From Thiomicrorhabdus sp965603495 (GTDB lineage: Bacteria; Pseudomonadota; Gammaproteobacteria; Thiomicrospirales; Thiomicrospiraceae): a stretch of DNA of 64,000 nucleotides. The stretch is taken from the NCBI GenBank assembly GCA_965603495.1, contig CBFDDF010000001.1:372001-436000 (forward strand), read 5' to 3'. The notes below the pieces were generated by a model. That model saw nothing but the letters and a program-made list of their open reading frames with translations, searched no databases and had not been told where the DNA came from. Shown here piece after piece: positions 51,142-60,538 of this stretch. The stretch's first letter is position 1. The number at the start of each line of letters is the position of its first letter. The position numbers were made by a program, and so were the translations under genes.

Positions 51142-54100
51142 ATGACATATTCATTAGTCGAAAAGAAACGAGTTCGTAAAGATTTTGCGAAACTTCCATC
51201 CATTCTAGATGTTCCATATTTGCTTTCTTTGCAAAAAGGGTCTTTCCATGATTTCTTACAAATAGATAAGAAGCCATCTGAAAGAGCAAAAGTGGGCCTT
51301 CACTCTGCATTCAAATCGGTTTTTCCGATTCACGGTGTAGCAGGTACTGCCGATTTGGAATACGTTAGTTACCATATGGGTCAACCTGAGTTTGACGTTA
51401 AAGAGTGTAAACAACGTGGTGTAACTTATGCATCTCCATTGCGCGTTAAGATGCGTTTGGTTCTTTTTGATAAGACGGCGCCTGCAGGAAAGCGTCCTGT
51501 AAAGGATGTTAAAGAGCAGGAAGTTTATCTAGGTGACATTCCTTTAATGACTGATAACGGAACTTTTGTTATCAATGGAACTGAGCGTGTAATTGTTACT
51601 CAGTTACACCGTTCACCTGGTGTTATCTTTGATAACGATAAGGGTAAGTCTCACTCGTCTGGTAAGTTGTTGTTTAACGCTCGTGTTATTCCTTATCGTG
51701 GCTCTTGGTTAGATTTTGAGTTCGATCATAATGATTGTATATTTGCTCGTATCGATCGTCGCCGTAAGTTACCGGTTTCAATTTTCTTGCGTGCAATGGG
51801 ATATTCAAACGAAGATATTCTTTCGGAGTTTTTTGTAGCCAATACGATTAAGATTACGACTAAGGGTTATGAGCTTATTCTTGATTCAGATCAGCTTAAG
51901 GGTGAGACCGCTGGTTTTGATATTGTGCATGATGGTAAGAAAATCATCACAGCTGGTACTAAAATCAATGCTCGTAATGTTAAGGCGCTTAAAGAGTCTG
52001 GAATTAAGAGTGCAATTGTTCCTGAAGAGTATTTGGTTGGTAAGGTGCTTGCCTCTGGTGTGACGGATACCACTACGGGTGAGCTAGTTTGTCGTACCAA
52101 TGAAGTTTTGACTGTTGAAACATTAGATAAGATTGCTCAGATTAAGGGTTGTGTTATCAAGGTGCTTTACATTGATGAATTAGAGAATGGTCCTTATATC
52201 TCTGACACATTGAATCTTGATTCAACGACTTCTCAGCTTGAAGCTCAGGTAGAAATTTACCGCATGATGCGTCCTGGTGAGCCACCAACTAAAGACTCCT
52301 CTGAGGCGTTATTCAAGAGCTTATTCTTTGACGAAACACGTTATGACTTATCTTCAGTAGGTCGTATGAAGCTTAATCGTCGTTTGGGTCGTAAGAAAAA
52401 TGACGGTGCAACGGTTTTAGAGAAAGAGGATATTCTTGATGTATTACGAGAGTTAGTCAGTATCCGTAATGGCGTGACAGTTGTTGATGATATCGATGCG
52501 TTAGGTAATCGTCGTATTCGCGCGGTTGGTGAAATGGCTGAGAACGCATTCCGTGTTGGTTTAGTGAGGGTTGAGCGTGCGGTAAAAGAGCGTTTAAACC
52601 AAGCAGAAACAGATGGTTTGTTGCCACAGGACTTGATTAACGCTAAGCCAGTTTCTGCAGCAGTTAAAGAGTTCTTTGGTTCGAGTCAATTATCTCAGTT
52701 TATGGATCAGGTTAACCCACTTTCTGAAGTGACGCACAAGCGTCGTGTTTCGGCTCTTGGGCCAGGTGGTCTTACGCGTGAACGTGCTGGATTTGAGGTA
52801 CGTGATGTACATCCTACTCACTACGGTCGTGTTTGCCCTATCGAAACGCCAGAGGGTCCAAACATTGGTCTGATCAATACTTTAGCAATCTATGCTAAAA
52901 CCAACGAGTACGGTTTCCTAGAAACTCCGTATCGTAAAGTTATTGATGGTCAGTTGACTGATGAAGTGGAATATATTTCTGCAATCGATGAGATGAAGTA
53001 TGTAATTGCTCAGGCAAGTGCAAGTGTCGATACGGAAGGGCGTTTCACTGACAATCTTATCTCAGCACGTCATAAAAACGAATTTATATTGGCATCTCCT
53101 AAAGATGTTAATTTGATGGATGTATCACCTAAGCAGATCGTTTCTGTTGCGGCTTCTTTGATTCCATTTCTAGAACACGATGATGCTAACCGTGCCCTAA
53201 TGGGTGCAAACATGCAGCGTCAGGCGGTTCCTACTTTACGTGCGGATAAGCCGTTAGTTGGAACTGGTATTGAAAAAATTGTTGCTATCGATTCTGGTGT
53301 AACGGTTGTTGCGGAACGTGGTGGTGAAATCTTGTCTTCAGATGCTGCACGTATTGTTGTACGAGTCAGTGCTGATGAAATCAAAGATGGTGAATCTGGG
53401 GTTGATATCTATAACTTGGTTAAGTACCAGCGTTCTAACCAGAACACCTGTATCAACCAGAAGCCGATTGTTAAAGCCGGTGACCAGGTTGTTCGTGGTG
53501 ATGTAATGGCTGATGGTCCTTCTACCGATTTAGGTGAGTTGGCGTTAGGTCAAAACATGCGTATCGCGTTTATGCCATGGAATGGTTATAACTTCGAGGA
53601 TTCAATCCTGGTTTCTGAACGTGTTGTTCAGGAAGATCGTTATACCACTATCCATATTGAAGAATTAACCTGTTTAGCGCGTGATACTAAGCTTGGGCCT
53701 GAAGAGATTACGGCCGATATTCCAAATGTTGGTGAGTCCGCATTGGGTCGTCTTGATGAGTGCGGTATTGTTTTCGTAGGTGCTGAAGTTAAGCAGGGTG
53801 ATATCTTGGTTGGTAAGGTTACACCGAAGGGTGAAACTCAGCTAACACCTGAAGAGAAGCTACTGCGCGCAATCTTTGGTGAGAAAGCATCTGACGTTAA
53901 AGATACTTCTTTACGTGTGACTAAGGGGATCGAAGGTACCGTTATTGATGTTCAGGTCTTTACTCGTGAAGGGATTGATAAGGATGCTAGAGCACTAGAG
54001 ATTCAGGCTCAAGAGTTGACAAAAGTCCGTAAGGATATTGATGAACAGTACACTATTCTTGAGAATGATACTTTAGAGCGTATTAAAGTCATGCTTCTTG

Positions 54101-55200
54101 GTAAGAAGTTAGTTGATGGAACCGCTGTTAATGATGAATTCTTAGCAGGTGTTGAGCGTGCTAGATGGTTTGGTTTGAATGTTGATGATGCTGAGACTTC
54201 GCGTCAGTTAGAGTTATTAGAAGCTCAGTTGAAAGCACGGCGCACTGAATACAACGAAGCTTATGAAGAGAAGCGTAAGAAGTTAACACAAGGTGATGAT
54301 TTAGCACCGGGTGTGTCTAAGATGGTTAAGGTATATGTCGCTATTAAGCGCCGTATCCAGCCGGGTGATAAGATGGCGGGTCGTCATGGTAACAAAGGTG
54401 TTATTTCACGCATTTGTCCAGTTGAAGATATGCCATATGATGAAACGGGTCGCCCTGTAGATATCTGTCTTAACCCACTAGGTGTACCGTCGCGTATGAA
54501 CGTCGGTCAGATTCTAGAAGTTCATTTAGGGCTTGCTGCTGAAGGGCTTGGAACGAAGATTAATAAGATGCTTCAAGAGCAGGCAGAAATTGTCGAATTG
54601 AGAAAGTTCTTAGATAAAATCTATAACGAAACTCAAGGTCAGTCTGTTGATTTAGATCAGTTTAGTGATGCTGAGATCATTGAGTTGGCGCATAATCTTA
54701 AGAAAGGTGTTCCTGTTGCGTCTCCAGTATTTGATGGTGTTTCGGAAGCACAAATTAAATCTATGTTGAGACTGGCTGACTTGCCGGAGTCTGGTCAAAT
54801 GAAGTTGTTTGATGGTCTGACAGGTCAAGAATTCGATCGTCCAGTGACCGTTGGTTACATGTATTACCTGAAATTGAATCACTTGGTTGATGACAAAATG
54901 CATGCACGTTCTACTGGGCCTTATAGCTTGGTAACGCAGCAGCCGTTAGGTGGTAAAGCACAGTTCGGTGGCCAGCGTTTTGGTGAAATGGAAGTGTGGG
55001 CGCTTGAAGCTTATGGTGCGGCATTTACACTGCAAGAAATGTTGACAGTTAAGTCTGATGATTTGAACGGTCGTACAAGAATGTATAAAAACATTGTTGA
55101 TGGTAATGAGTACATGGAGCCTGGTATGCCTGAGTCGTTCAGTGTGTTACGTAAAGAGATTCGTGCATTAGGTATTGATATTGAGTTGGAGCAAGATTAA
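51142..55200 (+). CDS. rpoB: RNA polymerase beta subunit
   Basis: 1352 aa, close to E. coli's 1342. Rif region GSSQLSQFMDQVNPLSEVTHKRRVSALGPGGL (positions about 513-544) is of the sensitive type by eye. GDKMAGRHGNKGVISRI and MNVGQILEVHLG are conserved. Shares one base with rpoC (TAATG). Confidence 0.98.
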   Translation: MTYSLVEKKRVRKDFAKLPSILDVPYLLSLQKGSFHDFLQIDKKPSERAKVGLHSAFKSVFPIHGVAGTADLEYVSYHMGQPEFDVKECKQRGVTYASPLRVKMRLVLFDKTAPAGKRPVKDVKEQEVYLGDIPLMTDNGTFVINGTERVIVTQLHRSPGVIFDNDKGKSHSSGKLLFNARVIPYRGSWLDFEFDHNDCIFARIDRRRKLPVSIFLRAMGYSNEDILSEFFVANTIKITTKGYELILDSDQLKGETAGFDIVHDGKKIITAGTKINARNVKALKESGIKSAIVPEEYLVGKVLASGVTDTTTGELVCRTNEVLTVETLDKIAQIKGCVIKVLYIDELENGPYISDTLNLDSTTSQLEAQVEIYRMMRPGEPPTKDSSEALFKSLFFDETRYDLSSVGRMKLNRRLGRKKNDGATVLEKEDILDVLRELVSIRNGVTVVDDIDALGNRRIRAVGEMAENAFRVGLVRVERAVKERLNQAETDGLLPQDLINAKPVSAAVKEFFGSSQLSQFMDQVNPLSEVTHKRRVSALGPGGLTRERAGFEVRDVHPTHYGRVCPIETPEGPNIGLINTLAIYAKTNEYGFLETPYRKVIDGQLTDEVEYISAIDEMKYVIAQASASVDTEGRFTDNLISARHKNEFILASPKDVNLMDVSPKQIVSVAASLIPFLEHDDANRALMGANMQRQAVPTLRADKPLVGTGIEKIVAIDSGVTVVAERGGEILSSDAARIVVRVSADEIKDGESGVDIYNLVKYQRSNQNTCINQKPIVKAGDQVVRGDVMADGPSTDLGELALGQNMRIAFMPWNGYNFEDSILVSERVVQEDRYTTIHIEELTCLARDTKLGPEEITADIPNVGESALGRLDECGIVFVGAEVKQGDILVGKVTPKGETQLTPEEKLLRAIFGEKASDVKDTSLRVTKGIEGTVIDVQVFTREGIDKDARALEIQAQELTKVRKDIDEQYTILENDTLERIKVMLLGKKLVDGTAVNDEFLAGVERARWFGLNVDDAETSRQLELLEAQLKARRTEYNEAYEEKRKKLTQGDDLAPGVSKMVKVYVAIKRRIQPGDKMAGRHGNKGVISRICPVEDMPYDETGRPVDICLNPLGVPSRMNVGQILEVHLGLAAEGLGTKINKMLQEQAEIVELRKFLDKIYNETQGQSVDLDQFSDAEIIELAHNLKKGVPVASPVFDGVSEAQIKSMLRLADLPESGQMKLFDGLTGQEFDRPVTVGYMYYLKLNHLVDDKMHARSTGPYSLVTQQPLGGKAQFGGQRFGEMEVWALEAYGAAFTLQEMLTVKSDDLNGRTRMYKNIVDGNEYMEPGMPESFSVLRKEIRALGIDIELEQD

Positions 55201-58200
55201 TGAAAGATTTACTTGGATTTCTAAAAAAACAAAATGTGAGTAGTGATTTTGACGCCATTAAGGTGTCTCTTGCCTCGCCTGAAAAAATTCGTTCATGGTC
55301 TTATGGTGAAGTTAAAAAACCTGAGACGATTAATTACCGTACTTTCAAGCCAGAGCGTGATGGTTTGTTCTGCGCTAAAATTTTCGGGCCAATCCGTGAT
55401 TTTGAGTGTTTGTGTGGTAAGTACAAGCGTTTAAAGCATCGTGGTGTTATCTGTGAGAAGTGTGGTGTTGAAGTCACGCAGTCTAAGGTTCGTCGTGAGC
55501 GTATGGGTCATATTGACCTAGCGACTTCTGTTGCGCATATCTGGTTCCTAAAGTCGCTACCTTCACGTATCGGTTTGATGCTAGATAAGACCCTTAAATC
55601 AATTGAGTCTGTTTTGTACTTTGAAGCTTTCATGGTCGTTGACCCTGGGTTAACGCCTCTAGAGCCTTGGCAGTTGTTGACTGAAGAAGAGTATCTAGAT
55701 GCATTGGATGAGCATGGTGATGAATTTGAAGCCCTAATGGGTGCTGATGCAATCAAGAAAATGTTGCAATCTATCGATTTAGCCAGCGAAGCGGTTAGAT
55801 TACGTGAAGAGATTGAAAGCACGAACTCTGAAACCAAGCAGAAGAAAATTTCTAAACGTTTGAAGTTGATCGAATCTTTCCTAGGTTCTGGAAACAAGCC
55901 AGAGTGGATGATTTTAGATGTACTTCCAGTGTTACCACCAGAATTGCGTCCATTGGTGCCGCTTGATGGTGGTCGTTTTGCGACCTCTGATTTGAATGAT
56001 TTATACCGTCGTGTGATCAACCGTAATAACCGTTTGAAGCGTTTATTAGACCTGATGGCACCTGACATTATTGTTCGTAACGAAAAGCGTATGCTTCAAG
56101 AGTCAGTAGATTCATTGCTGGATAATGGACGTCGTGGTCGAGCAGTAACAGGAACTAACAAGCGTCAGCTTAAATCTCTAGCCGATATGATAAAAGGTAA
56201 GCAAGGTCGTTTCCGTCAAAACTTACTAGGTAAGCGTGTTGATTATTCAGGACGTTCAGTAATCGTTGTTGGACCTACGTTGATGTTGCATCAGTGCGGT
56301 TTACCGAAAAAGATGGCAATTGAATTGTTCAAGCCATTTATCTTCAGTAAATTACAAAAGCGTGGATCTGCACCAACGATCAAAGCGGCTAAGAAAATGG
56401 TTGAGCAAGGTTTGCCAGAAGTTTGGGATGTATTGGATGAAGTCATCCGTGAACATCCAGTTCTTCTTAACCGTGCACCGACACTACATAGATTGGGTAT
56501 TCAGGCATTTGAACCAGTTCTTATTGAAGGAAAGGCAATTAACTTGCATCCTTTGGTGTGTTCTGCATTCAACGCCGATTTCGATGGAGATCAGATGGCG
56601 GTACACGTACCACTATCTTTAGAAGCTCAGATTGAAGCGCGTACTTTGATGATGTCTACCAATAACCTATTATCTCCAGCTAACGGTGATCCAATCATCG
56701 TGCCATCGCAGGATGTTGTATTAGGTCTTTACTATATTACTCGTGAGCATATTAATGCAATCGGTGAAGGCATGGCCTTCTCTAATTGGCAGGAAGTGCA
56801 ACGTGCTTTGGATGCGAACGTTGTTCATATTCATACGAAAATTAAACTTAAATTCGTCGAAACGCTGATTGATGATGAAGGTACTGAAAGTGTTAATACT
56901 CGTATTGTCGATACCACTGTTGGGCGTGCAATTTTATCTAGAATCTTACCTAAGGGTTTAAGTTTTGATTTGATGAACCTCAACCTGACCAAGAAGAATA
57001 TTAGTCTTGTCTTAAACACTTGTTACCGAGTTTTAGGGCCTAAAGAGACCGTTATTTTTGCAGATCAGTTGATGTATGCTGGTTTCAAGTGGTCAACATT
57101 AGGTGGGTTATCTTTCTGTTCTGATGATATGTTAATTCCAGATGAAAAAGCCGGAATTATCAAGCGTGCAGAAGTACAGGTTGAGGAAATTCAGAATCAG
57201 TTTTCACAGGGTCTGGTGACAGAAGGTGAGCGTTACAATAAGGTTGTTGATATTTGGTCACATACCAATGAGTTGGTTACCAAGGCAATGATGGAAGAGC
57301 TTCAGTTTGAAGATGTTGTCAACGCGCAAGGTGAAACAGTCAGAGAGACTTCATTTAACTCTGTTTACATGATGGCTGATTCTGGGGCGCGTGGTTCCGT
57401 TGCTCAGATGCGTCAGTTGGGTGGTATGCGTGGTTTGATGGCTAAGCCTGATGGGTCTATCATCGAAACACCTATCACTGCAAACTTCCGTGAAGGTTTG
57501 AACGTACTTCAGTATTTCATCTCGACTCACGGTGCTCGTAAAGGTTTGGCTGATACAGCATTGAAAACAGCGAACTCTGGTTACCTTACACGTCGTTTGG
57601 TTGATGTTGCTCAAGATGTTGTGGTTACCGAGCCTAATTGCGGTACAGAGACAGGTGTCTTGATGAAAGCGCATGTCGAAGGTGGTGATGTTGTTGAGAC
57701 GCTGAAGGATAGAGTCTTAGGTCGTTACACCAATGAAGATGTTATGACACATGATGGTAAGCTTTTGGTCGCGAATGGCACGCTTGTCGATGAAAAAATT
57801 GCTGGATTAATTGATACAAACGGTATTGATCATATTTTTGTTCGTTCCCCAATGACGTGTGAAACTAAGTTTGGTATCTGTCAGCAGTGTTACGGTCGTG
57901 ATTTGGCTCGTGGTCACTTGGTCAATATGGGTGAGGCAGTTGGTGTAATGGCTGCTCAGTCAATCGGTGAGCCTGGTACTCAGTTAACAATGCGTACTTT
58001 CCATATCGGTGGTACGGCATCTGGTTCAGCTGCACAAAGTCAGATTGAAGTTAAGCATGCTGGTACAGTTAAGTATGACGCAATTAAGACAATCACTAAC
58101 CCAGATGGTCAAATTGTAGTTACGTCTCGTTCTGGTGTGGTTTCTATCTTAGATGAAACAGGTCGTGAGCAAGAGCGTTATAAAATTCAATATGGTAGTT

Positions 58201-59423
58201 TACTGACCGTTAAAGAAAATGGTTCAATTGCTTCTGGTGAGATACTTTCTCAGTGGGATCCGCATACTCACCCGGTTATTACTGAAGTTTCTGGTCAAGC
58301 AATCTTTGGTAACTTCGATGGTGCAGTTGAAGAGACTGTTGATGAGTTAACTGGTTTAACGACTCACGTTGTTAAGGATGCGAAAGAGCGTGCTACTGCA
58401 GCGAAAGAAGCGCGTCCGTTTATTGCATTGGTTAGTGCAGCCGGTGAAGCGATTAACTTCCCTGGCACACAGACACCAGCAATCTATTATCTACCTGAAA
58501 ATGGTGTTGTCGTTATACAAGAAAATACTGAAGTTGGTGCCGGGCAAGTCCTAGCGCGTATACCTCAGGCATCTTCTAAAAACAAGGATATCACCGGTGG
58601 TCTACCGCGTGTTGCTGACTTGTTTGAAGCGCGTCAGCCTAAAGAACCTTCCATTATGGCAGAAGTATCTGGTGTAGTTGGTTTCGGTAAAGAAACTAAG
58701 GGTAAGCAGCGTTTGGTGATTACCCAGGATAGCGGTGAGCAGTATGAAGACTTAATTCCTAAGTGGCGTAAAGTAAGTGTATTTGAAGGTGAGCGTGTAG
58801 AGAAAGGGGATATCGTTGTTGATGGTAATCCTAATCCACATGACATCTTGCGTTTATTAGGAATGAAAAAACTCGCTGAGTATATTGTGGACGAAGTTCA
58901 AGATGTATATCGTTTACAGGGCGTAAAAATCAATGATAAGCATATTGAGACAATTGTTCGTCAAATGCTTCGCAAAGTTGAAATTAAAACTGTTGGTGAT
59001 ACCGGTCTTATTAAAGGTGAGCAAACAGAGTACTCTAAAGTACTTCGTTTGAATGAGGAAGCACGTGAAGCAGGTGAGATTGAAGCCACTTACGATCGTG
59101 TCTTGTTAGGTATCACTAAAGCATCATTGGCGACTGAGTCATTTATCTCAGCCGCTTCATTCCAGGAAACAACACGTGTATTAACGGAAGCTGCTGTAAG
59201 TGGTAAACGTGATAAATTGGTTGGTTTGAAGGAAAATGTTATTGTTGGTCGCTTGATTCCAGCTGGTACAGGTTTTGCCTATCACCAAGCTAGAAGAAAA
59301 GCTGCTGAGAAAGCTGCAGAAGATTTGCAGGTCTTTATGAAGACGGAAGAAGTTTCTGAAACCGTTGATGAAGTTGTAGAGCTGTCTGCTGAAGTAGTAG
59401 TAGAAGAAACCCCAGAGGTCTAA
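55200..59423 (+). CDS. rpoC: RNA polymerase beta' subunit
   Basis: 1407 aa. N-terminal zinc motif CLCGKYKRLKHRGVICEKC, catalytic NADFDGDQ from residue about 458 with the Mg2+ aspartates, second zinc site near CETKFGICQQCYGRD, bridge and trigger regions. C-terminus ends in an acidic tail (VVELSAEVVVEETPEV). Confidence 0.98.
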   Translation: MKDLLGFLKKQNVSSDFDAIKVSLASPEKIRSWSYGEVKKPETINYRTFKPERDGLFCAKIFGPIRDFECLCGKYKRLKHRGVICEKCGVEVTQSKVRRERMGHIDLATSVAHIWFLKSLPSRIGLMLDKTLKSIESVLYFEAFMVVDPGLTPLEPWQLLTEEEYLDALDEHGDEFEALMGADAIKKMLQSIDLASEAVRLREEIESTNSETKQKKISKRLKLIESFLGSGNKPEWMILDVLPVLPPELRPLVPLDGGRFATSDLNDLYRRVINRNNRLKRLLDLMAPDIIVRNEKRMLQESVDSLLDNGRRGRAVTGTNKRQLKSLADMIKGKQGRFRQNLLGKRVDYSGRSVIVVGPTLMLHQCGLPKKMAIELFKPFIFSKLQKRGSAPTIKAAKKMVEQGLPEVWDVLDEVIREHPVLLNRAPTLHRLGIQAFEPVLIEGKAINLHPLVCSAFNADFDGDQMAVHVPLSLEAQIEARTLMMSTNNLLSPANGDPIIVPSQDVVLGLYYITREHINAIGEGMAFSNWQEVQRALDANVVHIHTKIKLKFVETLIDDEGTESVNTRIVDTTVGRAILSRILPKGLSFDLMNLNLTKKNISLVLNTCYRVLGPKETVIFADQLMYAGFKWSTLGGLSFCSDDMLIPDEKAGIIKRAEVQVEEIQNQFSQGLVTEGERYNKVVDIWSHTNELVTKAMMEELQFEDVVNAQGETVRETSFNSVYMMADSGARGSVAQMRQLGGMRGLMAKPDGSIIETPITANFREGLNVLQYFISTHGARKGLADTALKTANSGYLTRRLVDVAQDVVVTEPNCGTETGVLMKAHVEGGDVVETLKDRVLGRYTNEDVMTHDGKLLVANGTLVDEKIAGLIDTNGIDHIFVRSPMTCETKFGICQQCYGRDLARGHLVNMGEAVGVMAAQSIGEPGTQLTMRTFHIGGTASGSAAQSQIEVKHAGTVKYDAIKTITNPDGQIVVTSRSGVVSILDETGREQERYKIQYGSLLTVKENGSIASGEILSQWDPHTHPVITEVSGQAIFGNFDGAVEETVDELTGLTTHVVKDAKERATAAKEARPFIALVSAAGEAINFPGTQTPAIYYLPENGVVVIQENTEVGAGQVLARIPQASSKNKDITGGLPRVADLFEARQPKEPSIMAEVSGVVGFGKETKGKQRLVITQDSGEQYEDLIPKWRKVSVFEGERVEKGDIVVDGNPNPHDILRLLGMKKLAEYIVDEVQDVYRLQGVKINDKHIETIVRQMLRKVEIKTVGDTGLIKGEQTEYSKVLRLNEEAREAGEIEATYDRVLLGITKASLATESFISAASFQETTRVLTEAAVSGKRDKLVGLKENVIVGRLIPAGTGFAYHQARRKAAEKAAEDLQVFMKTEEVSETVDEVVELSAEVVVEETPEV

Positions 59424-59455
59424 GCCTAATCTAAATAATTTCAAGTAGTTAATGC

Positions 59456-59484
59456 TTGACTTATGTTGTTTAGGCCTTTAGAAT
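59456..59484 (+). promoter_or_regulatory. str operon promoter
   Basis: TTGACT (59456-59461), exact 17-bp spacer, TAGAAT (59479-59484); transcription would start about 80 bp before rpsL. Confidence 0.8.
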
Positions 59485-59568
59485 CCTCTATCCTTATTTG
59501 TGGACTAATAATGATTGGTTCACAATTCGTATTAAAGTTAGAGTTAATCTCAAATTTGGAGAAAAAGA

Positions 59569-59943
59569 ATGGCGACTATTAACCAGTTGGTGCGTAAGCC
59601 GCGTAAAGATAAACGTAAGATTTCAAACGTAGCAGCGTTAGAGGCTTGTCCTCAGCGCCGTGGTGTTTGTACGCGTGTTTATACAACGACCCCTAAGAAG
59701 CCTAACTCTGCTCTGCGTAAAGTTGCGCGTGTACGATTAACAAATGGTTATGAAGTAGCTTCCTATATTGGTGGTGAAGGTCATAACTTGCAAGAGCACT
59801 CGGTTATCCTTATCCGTGGTGGTCGTGTTAAAGATTTACCTGGTGTACGTTACCATACAGTTCGTGGAGCATTAGATTGCGCCGGCGTTTCTGAGCGTAG
59901 ACAAGGTCGTTCAAAGTACGGTGCAAAACGTCCTAAAGGTTAG
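59569..59943 (+). CDS. rpsL: 30S ribosomal protein S12
   Basis: 124 aa. ATINQLVRKPRKDKRK, signature TTPKKPNSALRKVARVRL with the Lys involved in streptomycin response, and GGRVKDLPGVRYH. Wild-type residues at these sites by eye. TTGGAG precedes the ATG. Confidence 0.98.
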   Translation: MATINQLVRKPRKDKRKISNVAALEACPQRRGVCTRVYTTTPKKPNSALRKVARVRLTNGYEVASYIGGEGHNLQEHSVILIRGGRVKDLPGVRYHTVRGALDCAGVSERRQGRSKYGAKRPKG

Positions 59944-60004
59944 TAATTAACTTTTAACATACGATTTGCAGTTTTGTGTAATATTTATACCGGAAGAGTT
60001 GAGA

Positions 60005-60478
60005 ATGGCAAGAAGAAGAGAAATACCTAAAAGACAGGTTTTACCTGACCCTAAGTTTGGCGATTTAACGCTAACTAAGTTTGTAAACATGATTATGGTA
60101 AGTGGTAAAAAAGCCATTGCTGAAAAGATTGTATACGACGCGTTAGATATTGTTGTTGAACGAAAAAATGGTGGTGATCACGCAGCGTATTTGAAAGAAG
60201 CGCTGGAAAATGTTGGACCGATGGTCGAAGTTAAATCTCGACGTGTAGGTGGTGCAACGTATCAAGTACCAGTAGAAGTTCGCCCGGAACGTAAGGTAGC
60301 TTTAGCTATGCGTTGGACGGTTGATGCTGCTCGTAAGCGTAGCGAGAAAGGTATGATGCTGCGCCTAGCTGGTGAGCTTGGCGATGCCCTTGAGGGTCGT
60401 GGTTCAGCGGTTAAGAAAAAAGAAGATACTCACAGAATGGCCGAGGCAAACAAAGCCTTCTCACATTTCCGTTGGTAA
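60005..60478 (+). CDS. rpsG: 30S ribosomal protein S7
   Basis: 157 aa from ATG 60005 (GGAAGAG upstream); the frame is open further upstream, but those residues are not S7-like. RRREIPKRQVLPDPKFGD, GGATYQVPVEVRPERK, KKKEDTHRMAEANKAFSHFRW. Confidence 0.97.
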   Translation: MARRREIPKRQVLPDPKFGDLTLTKFVNMIMVSGKKAIAEKIVYDALDIVVERKNGGDHAAYLKEALENVGPMVEVKSRRVGGATYQVPVEVRPERKVALAMRWTVDAARKRSEKGMMLRLAGELGDALEGRGSAVKKKEDTHRMAEANKAFSHFRW

Positions 60479-60485
60479 TCTGATT

Positions 60486-60512
60486 AGGGCCCTATTTAGG
60501 GCCTTTATTTTT
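60486..60512 (+). terminator. Hairpin between rpsG and fusA
   Basis: GGCCCTA-TT-TAGGGCC stem with A-T and G-T extension, followed by a T-rich tail (TTTATTTTTT). Possible attenuator inside the str operon. Confidence 0.7.
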
Positions 60513-60538
60513 TGTAGAATTTAAAAAAGGTTATTAAA